DNA from: Rheum nobile
Taxonomy: Eukaryota; Streptophyta; Magnoliopsida; Caryophyllales; Polygonaceae
Direction: 5' to 3'
Assembly: GCA_027886185.1 (NCBI GenBank)
Contig: WOAB01000869.1
Span: 1,488,001-1,552,000, forward strand
DNA: 64,000 nucleotides
Shown here: positions 23,355-35,175 of the stretch, one piece after another
Numbering within the stretch: the stretch's first letter is position 1
Layout of the letters: each line of letters begins with the position of its first letter
Position numbers and translations under genes: made by a program
Notes under the pieces: generated by a model
The model's database searches: none
Told to the model about the DNA's origin: nothing
Seen by the model: the letters and a program-made list of their open reading frames with translations, nothing else

Positions 23355-24357
23355 TGAAGATATGAAAGAAATCAATCAAGAGTTGTATAGAAGCTACAAA
23401 CAAGTCATGAACGTGGATTCTGAAGAGCTTGCTGAATCGAGTTTGAAATTCTTGAGACAAAGTGATGGCTTACCCCTTTGTGATTGCGGAGAGGATATGG
23501 AAGTGACTGTTGAAAATAGAGATTCGTACGTGCAGTACAATATTAGTCACAAATTTGGGATCATTAAGGCAGTTATTAAGATAAAGTTTCTATTATTTCC
23601 TTGTACATATTCTTATGAGATCTTATATTGTAAAGCCTTTATATTGAGCCCTTTAGAGGCATAACATAACAGAGCAGCGAAATTTCCCCAAATCACATTT
23701 GTTTCATGGTATCGAAGTAGGGATACGAACCCTAAAAATTTTGGTCCACCCTCCCATTCTGCCTCTCATTTTTCCGGAGTAGCATTCCGCCTTTCGTTTT
23801 TCCGGAGTAGTTCATGGCTGACTCTGGCGTGACCATCGAAGACGGCATCATCGATGTCCCGCAGGGCGATACGACTCGGCCCAAGCGTCGGAACGTCGGC
23901 AGAGGCCGTAGACGTGGCAGAGTATTAACATAGAGTTTATATTATTTCCTTGTATATCTTGTAGATAGATATATTCTTATGAGATATTATCTTGTAAAGT
24001 CTTTATATTGAGCCCATTAGAGGTATAAAAGAGCAGACGAAATTTTTCCAAATCACATTTGTTTCAGCGGTTAACGGTTTCCGTCAAGATTTTAGCCGTG
24101 TATTTTCTGGATTTTGCAACAATTTGTCATCTCTAGGTAGCATCATATTCTTTCGTAATTTGACTCATCATGATTTTGATAAACTGTTGGCTGAAGACAA
24201 GACAAATTTATCCATTGAAGATTGAAAAGCAAGTACAATATATGAAAAAAATGAAGAAAAGGATCTCCAGATATCTTGGTTGTTGGAGGCATGTTCTCTT
24301 CATCCCTCCCTCATTAACAATTATTACATGTTATTGTCTTCAAAATTTTCAATGAAG
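23355..24357 (+). pseudogene. UPL5-like HECT pseudogene fragment, unit B
   Basis: Starts abruptly at the palindromic junction with EDMKEINQELYRSYKQ and carries the same block as unit A (DGLPLCD, EDMEVTVENRDSY, NISHKFG). It is split by a TRIM at 23574-24066 at exactly the same position. HECT similarity resumes after the TRIM and ends near 24357 in sequence matching the end of unit C. It lacks the N-lobe and everything upstream, so it is a duplicated fragment. Confidence 0.75.
23574..24066 (+). mobile_element. TRIM retrotransposon, copy B
   Basis: LTRs are 23574-23706 and 23923-24066. The target duplication reads GCAGT (23569-23573) and GCGGT (24067-24071). The internal mini-ORF is open for 38 codons here. 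It starts MADSGVTIEDGIIDVPQGD and ends arginine-rich (GRGRRRGRV), resembling a gag N-terminal remnant. In copy A the same frame stops after 16 codons. Confidence 0.8.
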
Positions 24358-25540
24358 TCCTTTGATCCTATCAAATTAATTTCTTTTATACTATTAGGAA
24401 TTTGATTACTTTCATTCAAACCATTTACTTATCCTTTTTTTATTCATTTTAGTTGTTGAACAATAATTATAGGATTTGAAAGTTCATGTACAATATTATT
24501 TGTATAACATTTGTAGTTAATTATCATTATATATTAAACTAATTCAACCAGAAAATGAGTCCATATATTTAGTACATTGAATTAAAAATATATGAAAGGT
24601 ATATTCCCTTTAATTAACCTAGTTTTTAGTGAAATTTGATTGATTTCAATGTCAAAACTGTTTGATTAAATCCTTGAACGAGGATGTATAACACCTTGAT
24701 CAATAGAATAGATTAAATAAAATTATTAATTAAATATATATACAAAAATATTTTCTATATCTATTCTCATGTTTGTAGAAGCTATTGGATTAAGCTTTCA
24801 GTTATTCATATCATGCAAGAGTGTTTTTCACTACATTTATAGCAAAATCTAAAAGCTTTTGTGAACTCACTCCCTTAGGTTACAGGGTTTGTGGATGACT
24901 TTTATAATGAAATGTTTTGGAAACATTAAACATTAGATATTTCTAAACATATTGAGAGCATGGATTTTTTTTTTTTCTCTAGATGGTCTTGTAAAGATTG
25001 AATGCAGAAATCACAAAGATTAAACTTGGTTAATGATTGTATGCAATACTCACAAAGGTTAAACTTGGTCAATGATTGTGTGCAACATTATGGTGGGATT
25101 AGGGGATTTAGTGTGTGATTCCACTGGTGCCACAACTTGCGGAGTTTATTTAAGGCAAACAAGAAAATTTTAAGTTTTAATGTCACTTTTGTCATTATAA
25201 TGTCATATAATACGTAATTCAAATGGATCATAAATTTGAAACAGAGATATTTCATTTAGTCTTATAAACTAATGTTTCTTGTTATAGTAGTATCAAATTA
25301 TATTACAGAAGAAATTTCCTCTATGCCACTAGACAAACCCATTGAAGAAATACATTTTGATATCATAGAAAAGGCCAATTGTTGAATTTTAAGTAGCATA
25401 ATTAGAACTCTATAATATGAGAGTCGAACTCAAGATCATCCAAATCACTAATCAACTGCCCTAATGAATTGAGCTAAGAAAGTATTGTGGTGTTTCGTTT
25501 AAGCAATACAAGGTTACATGTCAAAAAATGATCCAACTTA
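24358..25540. other. Non-coding 3' part of tandem unit B
   Basis: AT-rich sequence shared with 29193-29950 and 39460-39882, that is, the corresponding parts of unit C. The string TTTAGTGTGTGATTCCACTGG at about 25108 preserves the empty target site of the Helitron found in unit C. No gene is seen. Confidence 0.7.
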
Positions 25541-25654
25541 GGATTTGTTTGATAGTGATATTTATAAAGACCTTTTGTATAAATAGTTAAAAAATAGTTT
25601 TGGGTAAAAATTAAAAAGAGTGTTTGGTAAAAAAAATATTTTACCAAACACTCT
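25541..25654. mobile_element. Truncated Tourist-like MITE with palindromic unit junction (B/C)
   Basis: Same structure as at 23242-23354. The MITE left end follows TTA and breaks at a 36-bp palindrome (25618-25653), after which HECT sequence starts. Two identical junctions show that the array grew by repeat of one rearranged unit. Confidence 0.75.
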
Positions 25655-27130
25655 TGAAGATATGAAAGAAACCAACCAGGAGTTGTATAGAAGCTACAAA
25701 CAAATCCTGAACATGGATTCTGAAGAGCTTGCTGAATCGAGTCTGAAATTCTTAGGACAAAGTGATGGCTTACCCCTTTGTGATGAGGGAGAGGATATGG
25801 AAGTGACTGTTGAAAATAGAGATTCGTACATGCAAAACAATATTAGTCACAAATTTGGTATCATTAAGGCAGTTATTAAGATAAAGTTTCTATTATTTCC
25901 TTGTATATATTGAGCCATTTAGAAGCATAACATAACAGAGCAGCGAAATTTCCCCAAATCACATTCGTTTTTCATGATATCGAAGTAGGGATACGAACCC
26001 TAAATTTTTTGGTCCACCCTCTCATTCTGCCTCTCATTTTTCCGGAGTAGCACTCCACCTCTCGTTTTTCCGGAGTAGTTCATGGCTGACTCTAGCGTGA
26101 CCATCGAAGACGACGTCTGTAACACCCCCGACTTATTGTCGGAAATGCCACACGCCAGTGACCTCAGACGTTGTTGTCTGATGTCACCCTAGGCTTTAGT
26201 CGGAACAATTAAACTTAAATACGTATATATATTAAATGAAAGATTAAACAGCGGAAGACATTTGTATGTGAAACTCAGCTCTTTTATTAAAAGATCTCTC
26301 ATCAAACGAGAGTAGCGTCTTTACAACAGAGTAAAAATTTCAGCGGAAGACTTATAAATTACACAGCGGAAGACTTTTAAGAATCAACCTATAACATCGC
26401 TAGGTTATAAAGATACATATTAAAGTAATACTTAACGATCTTGAAATACCGGCACTTAAATCTGCGACTGCAAGTCTCTCCTTCAATTTGTTACTTCGGA
26501 CTTCGAGGACCAACCACTGATGTGCCGTATAGAACGGATGACATCAGCCAACCATGCAAGGGATAAAACCCGGTTGGTTAGTCTAATGAAAGACTATGCA
26601 AGGGTGAAAACATATGGTTCTAGTGATTGTAACCATTTACTATCATTGTCCCTCGAATAACAACCGAAGGAACGATATATAACCCGGAACTTTCACGGAA
26701 TGATTAAAGTTTAGACAAGCACTAAAAAGAAATGAGCCTTATGGGAAACGTATGAAGAGGAGACTCCAAAAGATTGAGTCTTACGGGAAAGTATGACAAA
26801 TGTTTGGGAACGTTATAATTTCACACAAGCGTTTAAAAAAACTTGACCATTTGGGTCCACGACTAATCTCACCGTACAATGCGAATTCAGATTGAAAAGA
26901 GAACTTACTCTAACCGAGACTTTTCTCATATAGTATTTCATTATATACTATAGTATTTCATTATATTTCATATAGTTACACTTATGTATATAGTATTTCA
27001 TCAAATCTAGTATACTTATACTTATATACTATAGTATTTCATTATATTTCATTAATTATGTGCCTACACGCACTTATCTTATCTTAATTACAAACCGTAT
27101 ATTCATGTTAAAGCTTTTATCATATATCAT

Positions 27131-27314
27131 CTCGAGTAACTACGAAAGTTTACGATATCGAGTGACTATGAAAGTTTACGATATCGAGTGACTATGAAAG
27201 TTTACGATCTCGAGTAACTACGAAAGTTTACGATATCGAGTGGCTACGAAAGTTTACGATCTCGAGTAACTACGAAAGTTTATGATATCGAGTGACTACG
27301 GAAGTTTACGATCT
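27131..27314. repeat. Seven tandem 26-bp units inside the solo LTR
   Basis: Unit core GAAAGTTTACGATATCGAG, alternating between GATATCGAG and GATCTCGAG endings and between TGACTA and TAACTA starts. It lies in the 5' half of the LTR, as viewed on the plus strand. Confidence 0.9.
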
Positions 27315-27839
27315 GGAAAGCATTTAGAGACTGGTTCCACTAATACTGAGTTATAAAGAAACGACTAATCCTCATAAGGAATTATCGTTCCTACGAATAC
27401 TCATGCTAATCTAGCATTAAAGTTTACATTTAAATTCACAACAAAACCATTACGGTCATTAACAAGTATAATAGCGTTGTTTCTAGCAATATATACAACC
27501 TACTATAATATCATATTTTAATCACCTTATTTATAAAAATCTGTTCCCAAACGAAAACAACAGTTCACTCCGATTTAATTAACAATTAAAAGCAATTGAT
27601 AATTAATAGAATATGGAATGATTAAGCAAGAGTGAACCGCCACTTGTCTTAGTCTAGACGAACGATTGATCGACGACGGGTTTCTGGGTCCGGAATGGGA
27701 ACGGAAATCGGATTACAGATTCCTATGACGATGACCCACAACGAGACCCTAGGTTAGACTCGACAATAAAATGATACGAGTCTATGGAAGAACGAACGAA
27801 ATCGAAAGAACGAAAGTCCCGCCCGAGACCGGATCGTCC

Positions 27840-28440
27840 AAGGCCACGATCGCGATTGCCAAGGCAATCCGCGGTCGCGGCTGGGATTCCACGGTCGCGG
27901 GCATCGAGGACAGTGTCCGCGAGTGTCAAAGACAGCGGCCGCGGACGCGGCCGGCCTTGTCACTGCCACGGTCGCGACAGTTCATGTCCGCGGTCGAGGC
28001 CATGAACTCCGGCGACCCCAAAACGACGAGAAACTCATCGGCGACGATGCGAGAGGGCTTGGTTTGCGAGGGCTTCGACTCCAGCCTTCCTTGCGCCTCC
28101 AATGCACCACTCCAAGGCTGCTACAACTCCTGGCGAGGCCTCCGGCGACACTTCGAAGATTTCCGGTGAGAGCTCGAAACTCCGACGACTATGGAAAACG
28201 AGAGTGAGAGAGGAGATCTCAGATTTGGGTGCTCAAAACCCTCCCAAATCGACCACTATATATAGCCAAGGAGGAAGCCCAGATCGACGATGGCTCAGAA
28301 GATCGACGGAGATGAAGAACAAGCGGCACGCATGTCGGTCTGCACATTTCCGCGGTCGTGGAAATGCTTCCGCGGTCGCAGAAAATTCCAATGCCCAGCT
28401 CCTCTGGGAGCCATTTTTCTGCGGTCGCGGAATTGCCTTT
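27840..28440. repeat. GC-rich block with dispersed CGCGGTCGCGG-type motifs in the solo LTR
   Basis: In contrast to its AT-rich surroundings, this stretch repeats palindrome-like CCGCGGTCGCGG and GGTCGCGG motifs at 27850-27995 and again at 28349-28432. It generates several overlapping open frames by composition alone. Confidence 0.7.
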
Positions 28441-29953
28441 TTCGCGTCTGTTTGCCTGGGAAAAGGTTTGGCATGGGTTTAAACCCCGAAAATTATATAT
28501 TTGTAACCAAACAAATATTCTAAGCCCCGAAAATACATCGAATGTATTTTATACCACTCAGGAAAATATTACAGAGATCATACACGTCATAGAAATTCCG
28601 AATTTCGCCAAACGAGTCTTGCTTTCCCAACGAGGGTTGGAAAGTTACCCAAATACCCTTACTAAAAATGAGGGGTATTACAACGTCATCGATGTCCCGC
28701 AGAGCGATACGACTCGGCCCAAGCATTCGAACGCCGACAGAGGCCGTAGACGTGGCATAGTATTAAGATAGAGTTTATATTATTTCCTTGTATATCTTGT
28801 AGATAGATATACTCTTATGAGATCTTATCTTGTAAAATCTTTATATTGAGCCCATTAGAGGCATAAAAGAGCATACAAAATTTTTCCAAATCACATTTGT
28901 TTGAGCGGTTAACGATTTTCGTCAAGATTTAGCCGTGTATTTTCTGGATTTCGCAACAATTTGTCACCTCTAGGTAGCATCATATTCTTTCGTAATTTGA
29001 CTCATCATGATTTTGATAAACTGTTGGTTGGAGACGAGACAAATTTATCCATTGAAGATTGAAAAGCAAATACAATATATGAAAAAAACGAAAAAAATGA
29101 TCCCCATATATCTTGGTTGTTGGAGGTATGTTCTCTTCATCCCTCCTTCATTAACAATTATTACATGTTATTGTCTTCAATATTTTCAATGAAGTCCTTT
29201 GATCCTATCAAATTAATTTCTTTTATACTATTAGGAATTTAATTACTTTCATTCAAACCATTTACTTATCCTTTTTTTATTCATTTTAGTTGTTGATCAA
29301 TAATTGTAGGATTTGAAAGTTCATGTACAATATCATTTGTAGTTAATTATCATTATATATTAAACTAATTCAACCAGTAAAATGAGTCCATATATTTAGT
29401 ACATTGAATTAAAAATAATTGAAAGGTATATTCCCTTTAATTAACCTAGTTTTTAGTGAAATTTGATTGATTTCAATGTCAAAACTGTTTGATTAAATCC
29501 TTGAATGAGGATGTTTAACACCTTAATCAATAGAATAGATTAAATAAAATTATTAATTAAATATATACAAAAATCTTTTCTATATCTACTCTCATGTTTG
29601 TAGAAACTATTGGATTAAGCTTTCAGTTATTCATATCATGCAAGAGTGTTTTTCACCACATTTATAGCAAAATATAAAAGCTTATGTGAACTCACTCCCT
29701 TGGGTTGCAGGGTTTGTGGATGACTTTTATAATGAAATGTTTTGGAAACATTAAGGATTAGATATTTCTAAACATATTGAGAGCATGGATTGGTTTTTTT
29801 TTCTCTAGATGGTCTTGTAAAGATTGGATGCAATACTCACAAAGATTAAACTTGGTTAATGATTGTATGCAATATTCACAAAGGTTAAACTTGGTCAATG
29901 ATTGTGTGCAACATTATGCAGTTAATTTTTTTCGTTGTTATTCTCGGACAAAT

Positions 29954-30986
29954 GTACATTTACACTCTGTGTAAAATAATAAATCTTACGCCTCATAATT
30001 GCATACATAAAGTAAAGGGTAAAGAGGTAATATTCATTCATAGAAAGAAAATTTTAAAATAATAAAGTTGTTTCTATTATAATTCAGAAAAGTTAAATTA
30101 AAAATCCCAAACATTTTCCTTCACATACCCCTTCGTTTCCATCTCTCTCAAATTTAACCACAAAAAAATACATATTCTACAATTGTAAATCTACATCTCC
30201 TCACTGAACATCCATCCTTCTCTTCCCTAGTCGTTGGGCTGCTCGGAAGGCACTTGTTGCCAGTTGGAAAAATTGCAGATTTCTTATAAAATTGCAAATT
30301 TTGTAGTCTGATGCCTTTTTGCTACCTGGAAGATGCGGGCTCCTCCGACGGAGACGAGGCCAACGTTAGGAAGGAGTGATGGAGAGGGTTTGTTCCGATT
30401 GGGGCAGAGTTGGGTGCGACAGCAAGGTGAAACCCCATGGGCCACGACCCGCCGATTCCCGACGTTGGTACTAATCCCGTCGTCGATGAGGCCAATGTCA
30501 ATCTTGGTGTCGAGATCGAGGGTCCAGCAAAGGACAATGGCGGATACGTCGGAGAAGAGAGCGGCGACACCTTCCTGCTACATAAGGACCTTGATGAGTT
30601 CGAGAGGGTGGGTCGATCGCCGTTTCCGCCACCGAGTTCGAGATCTGGACGGTGGTTTACAAAGAAATTAATCAGGAATTTAAAATCGCCAGTATTAGTA
30701 AACTCAATTTTTTTTATCAAGATTTAATCACTAAAGTCATCTGCTGGTAGAAATAAATTAAAAACCTAAAGATTTACCACCATAATCAGAAATTATAGGA
30801 AAGAGAGCGTAGAATAAGAGAGATGGAAAAAACTTTTCAATTTCCAACATTGAAAAAGACTAAACAGGACATCAGTCCACTTTAGTATATTTTTTATTTT
30901 TATTTTATTTTAAATTTTAAAATGATGTGTGGAGGCTATTCATTGGTCACTTTTGTTTACACTCTTTACAAAGAGTGTAAATGTAC
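29954..30986. mobile_element. Terminal-inverted-repeat element, about 1.03 kb, in unit C
   Basis: Left end GTACATTTACACTCT; right end AGAGTGTAAATGTAC, an exact 15-bp inverted repeat. It interrupts unit C; unit sequence resumes at 30987 (AAAGGTTCGTTATTCTCAC, compare about 23021 in unit A). I could not identify a clear target duplication, so the superfamily is open. A GC-richer stretch at 30240-30700 stands out and may be a captured gene fragment. No transposase is visible. Confidence 0.55.
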
Positions 30987-32879
30987 AAAGGTTCGTTATT
31001 CTCACAAGGAAAAAGGGTGATGTTCAACATTTATGGGCTAGTGTTTCTAGGCTGAATTCTTATGCCCAAATTCACATTGATATGGTAGGATTAGGGGATT
31101 TAGTGTGTGACTAGTGTAATACCCGTGCCTTGTACGGGATTTGTATATTTTTTCTTATATTTATAAAAATAATATATTTGTTTATATGTTTAATTGATAT
31201 AGAAATATATAGTTAATGACTATTATAGAAGTGGATAATTTCTTATATAAAAAATGACTAATCGATTAAACATATTCAAGATATAAAACATTACATTATA
31301 TAAAGAGAGAAAGAACTCTCCATAACTTTATTAATAATAAAAATTAGTTAAGTAGTCTTTGAAACAGTGATAGTCACACTCATTACATCAATACTACTAA
31401 AACGATCATTGAATGCAATTTATTGACCTGATCGATTTGAATTTGTCAGTTGTCGTTTCTCTCTAATAGCAACCAATCTCAAGGCTCTGTATGCCGATTT
31501 AATTCGTCCATAACAAAATCACCCTACAAGATCTTAAATATATTCAAAGTAAAATAAATAGATCTACATACAACTAATTTTTTCCTAATAATATAAAAAA
31601 AATGAACATATGGAACTACTTAATATAAGTAATCAAAAAAAAATCAAACAATTAAAAAAAGTTATTTTATTTGACTATCATAAAAATATAATATAAATTT
31701 ATAACTACTAAATGGACTTATGGGCCAAATCACCATGTTGAGTATGCTTGAATTGTTACACTTCGCAGAGCCGTCGATTTGGGCCCAATATTGTTCTGTT
31801 CTGCTAGGGTTTTACCGAATTAAAACTTATATATTTATTACAATGTAATCAGATGTAATACTCAAATACAATAAAATACATTTATGACAAATTTCTCTAC
31901 TTCTATATGTAAACACTTAAGGAGATGTTTATAGTTTTTTGTTACATGACTTATAGGCAAAAAAACAGATATCGTTGCCAGGGTTTCGAAATATAGGCCC
32001 AATACATACCAAAATAGAGATTATGTACTTATTAAAAATATAATAAATAAACATTATATATATATTTTGCATTATTAAATTATATTGCAAAATTATAAAT
32101 AATCAATGGACATATGGCCCAAAAATAAAAACTACGTAAATAACTTAATAATTTCAAATACAAATAATATCTTTTTAAAACATAAAAAAAATAACAAATC
32201 TATTTCAATACTAAATAGATTAATGGGTTAACGATATTTCATTATACAAAATATACAAATAATACACGATCCACTTGAATAATCCTGTGTCAAGTTTCTG
32301 CAACAATATATGGGTCCAATCTAAACCAAAAATGTGAATTATAAGTAATCGTCTGACAACTTTTTTTAAGAACTACTCATTCCATCCCGATATGTTTGTC
32401 CTGTTTTGATCGGACACATTTGTCGAGGCGAGTTTTGTATCGTTAATATCTCTAATTACATAACCCTAAAAATTATAATTTTTTGATATTATCAAAGTAC
32501 TCGTTGAGACGAATCAAATAAGACTCCACATGACTATGTTTTTTCTTATATATATTGGAATAAATCTTAAAAATTCTTTTCAACGGTAAAAGTATTCAAA
32601 AGTAAAATAGGACAAATATCGTGGGAGAGTATTTTTTTTAACATTTGATTTATCGGTTACCTTTTTTTACCACTCCTGTAGTGAATAAAAAACCATATAG
32701 AAAAATGAAACTCTTTATTAAATTATTTATAGTTTGGAGCACAGAAAACACTTCACGAAACATGTACTTTGCTTTTCTGTAATTACACACAAACACAACC
32801 ATTTCTTCCCTTCTCTCACTTTTTCCCAAGTCTCCATCTCCGTTTCCTCGCTCTCTGAATCTCCATCTCCAGATCGAAG

Positions 32880-32990
32880 ATGGGGATGAGCCACAAGCCA
32901 TGGATCTTCTCTCTCCTATGCGCTCTCTATCTCGTTTCTCCATCTTACTCATTCTACCTCCCCGGTGTGGCTCCTCGCGATTTCCAGAGG
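32880..32990 (+). pseudogene. Captured first exon of a TM9 superfamily (nonaspanin) gene
   Basis: The 37-codon exon encodes MGMSHKPW, a hydrophobic signal peptide, then YSFYLPGVAPRDFQR, the conserved start of plant TM9SF/TMN proteins. It stops at a proper phase 0 donor (AGG|GTTCG). The CT-rich stretch before the ATG looks like its original 5' UTR and the sequence after it like intron 1. The next TM9 exons were not found, so it is a captured fragment inside the Helitron, in opposite orientation to the Helitron. Confidence 0.75.
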
Positions 32991-33634
32991 GTTCGTTTCC
33001 ACTCTTCTCTAGTTTTAAATCAAATTCTTATGTGTTTTGCTCCCAATATGTGTTATTTGATGTTGTTTTTAGACTTTTCTGTTGTTGATTTGCTGATTAC
33101 TTCAGTTATTACGCTTTGTTTGTGTTGAATTGGAGCTGATCTGCGGCTAGGGTTTTACGATCTGAGCTGATTTATCTATTGCTTGATTTTATGGATCCGT
33201 ATTTTGTAGTCTTTTTTATCAGGATCTTCTTCTTTGAGGACTGATCGGTTAGATCTTAGATTCATTAATTTGACGTGGTCTTCCGATGGATGTATCAACT
33301 TCTTTTGCGGCTAAATCATGATTGGGATATGGATTAGACTGTATGTTTTTTTTTCGTTTCTAGGAGAGTTGTGTGGAATTCTTTTGCGGCTAAATCTATT
33401 TCAATACTAAATAGATTAATGGGTTAATGATATTTTTGAAAGTTTGGAAACTCGCCAGTTGCCTATTTAAAATTGATATTGGTTTATTGTGGTTTACTTC
33501 AGAAATAGCGTATTGATCTTAATTTCTATCAGGTGTCTTCTTTTCGTCAAATTAATGTCTGGGAAATCCATGAGCTCAAACCTTACTTTTCTTAATATGT
33601 GATTTAATTTCTCATCCTGCATTCTATTAAACAG

Positions 33635-33826
33635 ACATGGCAATGCACTCTTGGACAAGAGGTCGCATGAAACCTATTGTCCTTGTCCACAACTTCTGCT
33701 ATGTTATGCTTGGAGATGAGTCTGTTGGGATTTTTACTTCAGGAGAACTATGTGAGCGGCTTGGATTCTCTAGCTCGCACTTTCACCATTGCTGGATTTG
33801 CCGTCACCTTTGATGCTTTGCTCAAG
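33635..33826 (+). pseudogene. Captured exon resembling a seven-transmembrane (TPRA1/CAND-like) protein
   Basis: A 192-bp segment between an ACAG acceptor and a GTAATC donor is phase 0 on both sides. It encodes a hydrophobic stretch with GFLLQENYVSGLDSLARTF. One in-frame TGA occurs near its start. The helix-loop pattern recalls plant TPRA1-like candidate GPCRs, but this assignment is from memory and weak. It does not continue the TM9 exon. Confidence 0.4.
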
Positions 33827-35127
33827 GTAATCCTTGCCTTTATTTTTCATGGAAAGTTATAGTGTTTGGCTGTTTGCCCTTTATACTTTATCTATCATAT
33901 ATTCACATGGATTGTGTCTGCAGTTCTGGTGCCCCATGTAGAGATACTGAGCTAGCACTTGTTTACTGTCATTGTGCATTCTGCCTATATTGTCTTGTTA
34001 GTTTGATATTGCACCCTAATTAGGCTAATATCGCTTAGGCTAATAATTAGATGACATTGCTTTCATGTTAGGAGAATATGCCCTCATATTATTAGCTCTT
34101 AACTTAAGTTTGCATAATGATTCTGTTGTTGCCATCCTTTCAAGAATAAACAATCTTTGATATCTTCTGTTTTTTTTTTTTTCAGTTGAAGGTAGTTCGA
34201 ATTTCAGTCGAAGGTTGGTTCCAGTTTGAATTTTAGATTCGGACAATTCCTTGTAGCTTTGGTGGCTTCAATTTCAGTTTTAGGATTTGGCTTCAATTTC
34301 AGATTCGGACAATTCCTTGAGTTGATAATTGCTTCAGTTCAATTTATACACTTTGTTTGAGTGGGGCAATTTATAGATGGTTTCTACTGCCTGGGTACAA
34401 TTCATATAGTGAGGCTTCACTTTTTTTTTTGAAGGCTTACATTGAATAACTTGTTTTCATGGAATTTATAGAGATGCATGACCACTGTTCTTCAAGAATT
34501 ATAACAATTTCTCAGTGTGCTTCCAAAAGTATTTTTTGAAAGAATAAAACTTTTTTTGGTATTTGTGTAAAATGTTTTTCTTTCAAATAAGTACTTGTAT
34601 ATTTCAAATTGTCTTAGTTGTGCCATGGAAATTTTTGTTCTGTTGCTGGTTTAGGCTTGTTTTGGAGTTCCTATATCTTGAAGTTTAGCTTATAATAATC
34701 TGATGTAGTTGATGAAAGAGGAAACTACATTTTGATTTTTGATTTAGTGTAATATTTATTTTGATATTAAATAACAAATTGAAAGGAGGAAAAGCTTAGT
34801 AAGTCTCTTCTGTGGGTAATGGGTTTGTAGGATTAATTGGTCTAGTATCTTTCATTTGTCCTCGTCTTCATGTCATTGGGAGTTCTTTGTGAAATGTTAT
34901 TGTTGCATAAACACTTGATTCTGTAGAAGCTCCAGTTGTTAGTTGGTCCATAGGAAAAATATCTTTGTTATAATTTTTCTAATATGATGGCCACAGAAAT
35001 GTTACTCTCTATATTATCTTAAAAAACTATATTGTATGTTCTAGAGTTTTTCCTCCTTAATTTGAGGTAAATGATATGTGATTTGCTTTTTTAACTTATA
35101 AGGTCTTATGTGTGTGCATTTTAACAG

Positions 35128-35175
35128 GCTATGCAGACACCATTTAGGAGCTACCTTCAAGAAATGCTGGCTCTG
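35128..35175 (+). pseudogene. Captured 48-bp exon of unknown gene
   Basis: A 16-codon piece (AMQTPFRSYLQEMLAL) lies between a TTTTAACAG acceptor and a GTAAGT donor and is phase 0. The parent gene is not recognised; it could belong with the exon at 33635-33826. Confidence 0.4.

Larger units (their letters stand above)
26118..28682. mobile_element. Solo LTR of a long-LTR Ty3/gypsy-type element (possibly Tekay-like)
   Basis: The 2565-bp element starts TGTAACACCCC and ends GGGGTATTACA, so it has TG...CA ends and an 11-bp near-inverted terminus. It is flanked by ACGTC at 26113-26117 and ACGTC at 28683-28687, a perfect 5-bp target duplication. Copies A and B of the TRIM show the uninterrupted site. 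No gag-pol or second LTR is present, so it is a solo LTR left by recombination. TGTAACACCCC-type termini and multi-kilobase LTRs are common in plant gypsy lineages; the lineage is inferred only from that. Open frames at 27.7-28.8 kb are not credible genes. Confidence 0.82.
25874..28904 (+). mobile_element. TRIM retrotransposon, copy C, split by a solo LTR
   Basis: Left LTR 25874-25974 (with an internal deletion compared with copies A and B). Right LTR 28761-28904, whose end has changed from TTCA to TTGA. Target duplication GCAGT (25869-25873) and GCGGT (28905-28909). The internal region is broken after CGAAGACGACGTC by the solo LTR at 26118-28682. Confidence 0.78.
25655..29192 (+). pseudogene. 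UPL5-like HECT pseudogene fragment, unit C
   Basis: Carries EDMKETNQELYRSYKQILN and the CDEGEDMEVTVENRDSY block at 25660-25873, then the TRIM. HECT similarity resumes at 28905 and ends near 29192. It is interrupted by the TRIM and by the solo LTR inside that TRIM. The corresponding unit sequence continues to about 30.0 kb, then at 30987-31110 and 39460-39882 around later insertions. Confidence 0.72.

Noticed and set aside
27723..28771. Several overlapping open frames on both strands
   Set aside because: They lie in the GC-rich block of the solo LTR and arise from composition; Arg/Ser-rich in all frames.
30322..30727. Overlapping frames up to 132 codons on both strands
   Set aside because: No motif and open in three frames at once; noted only as GC-rich cargo of the TIR element.
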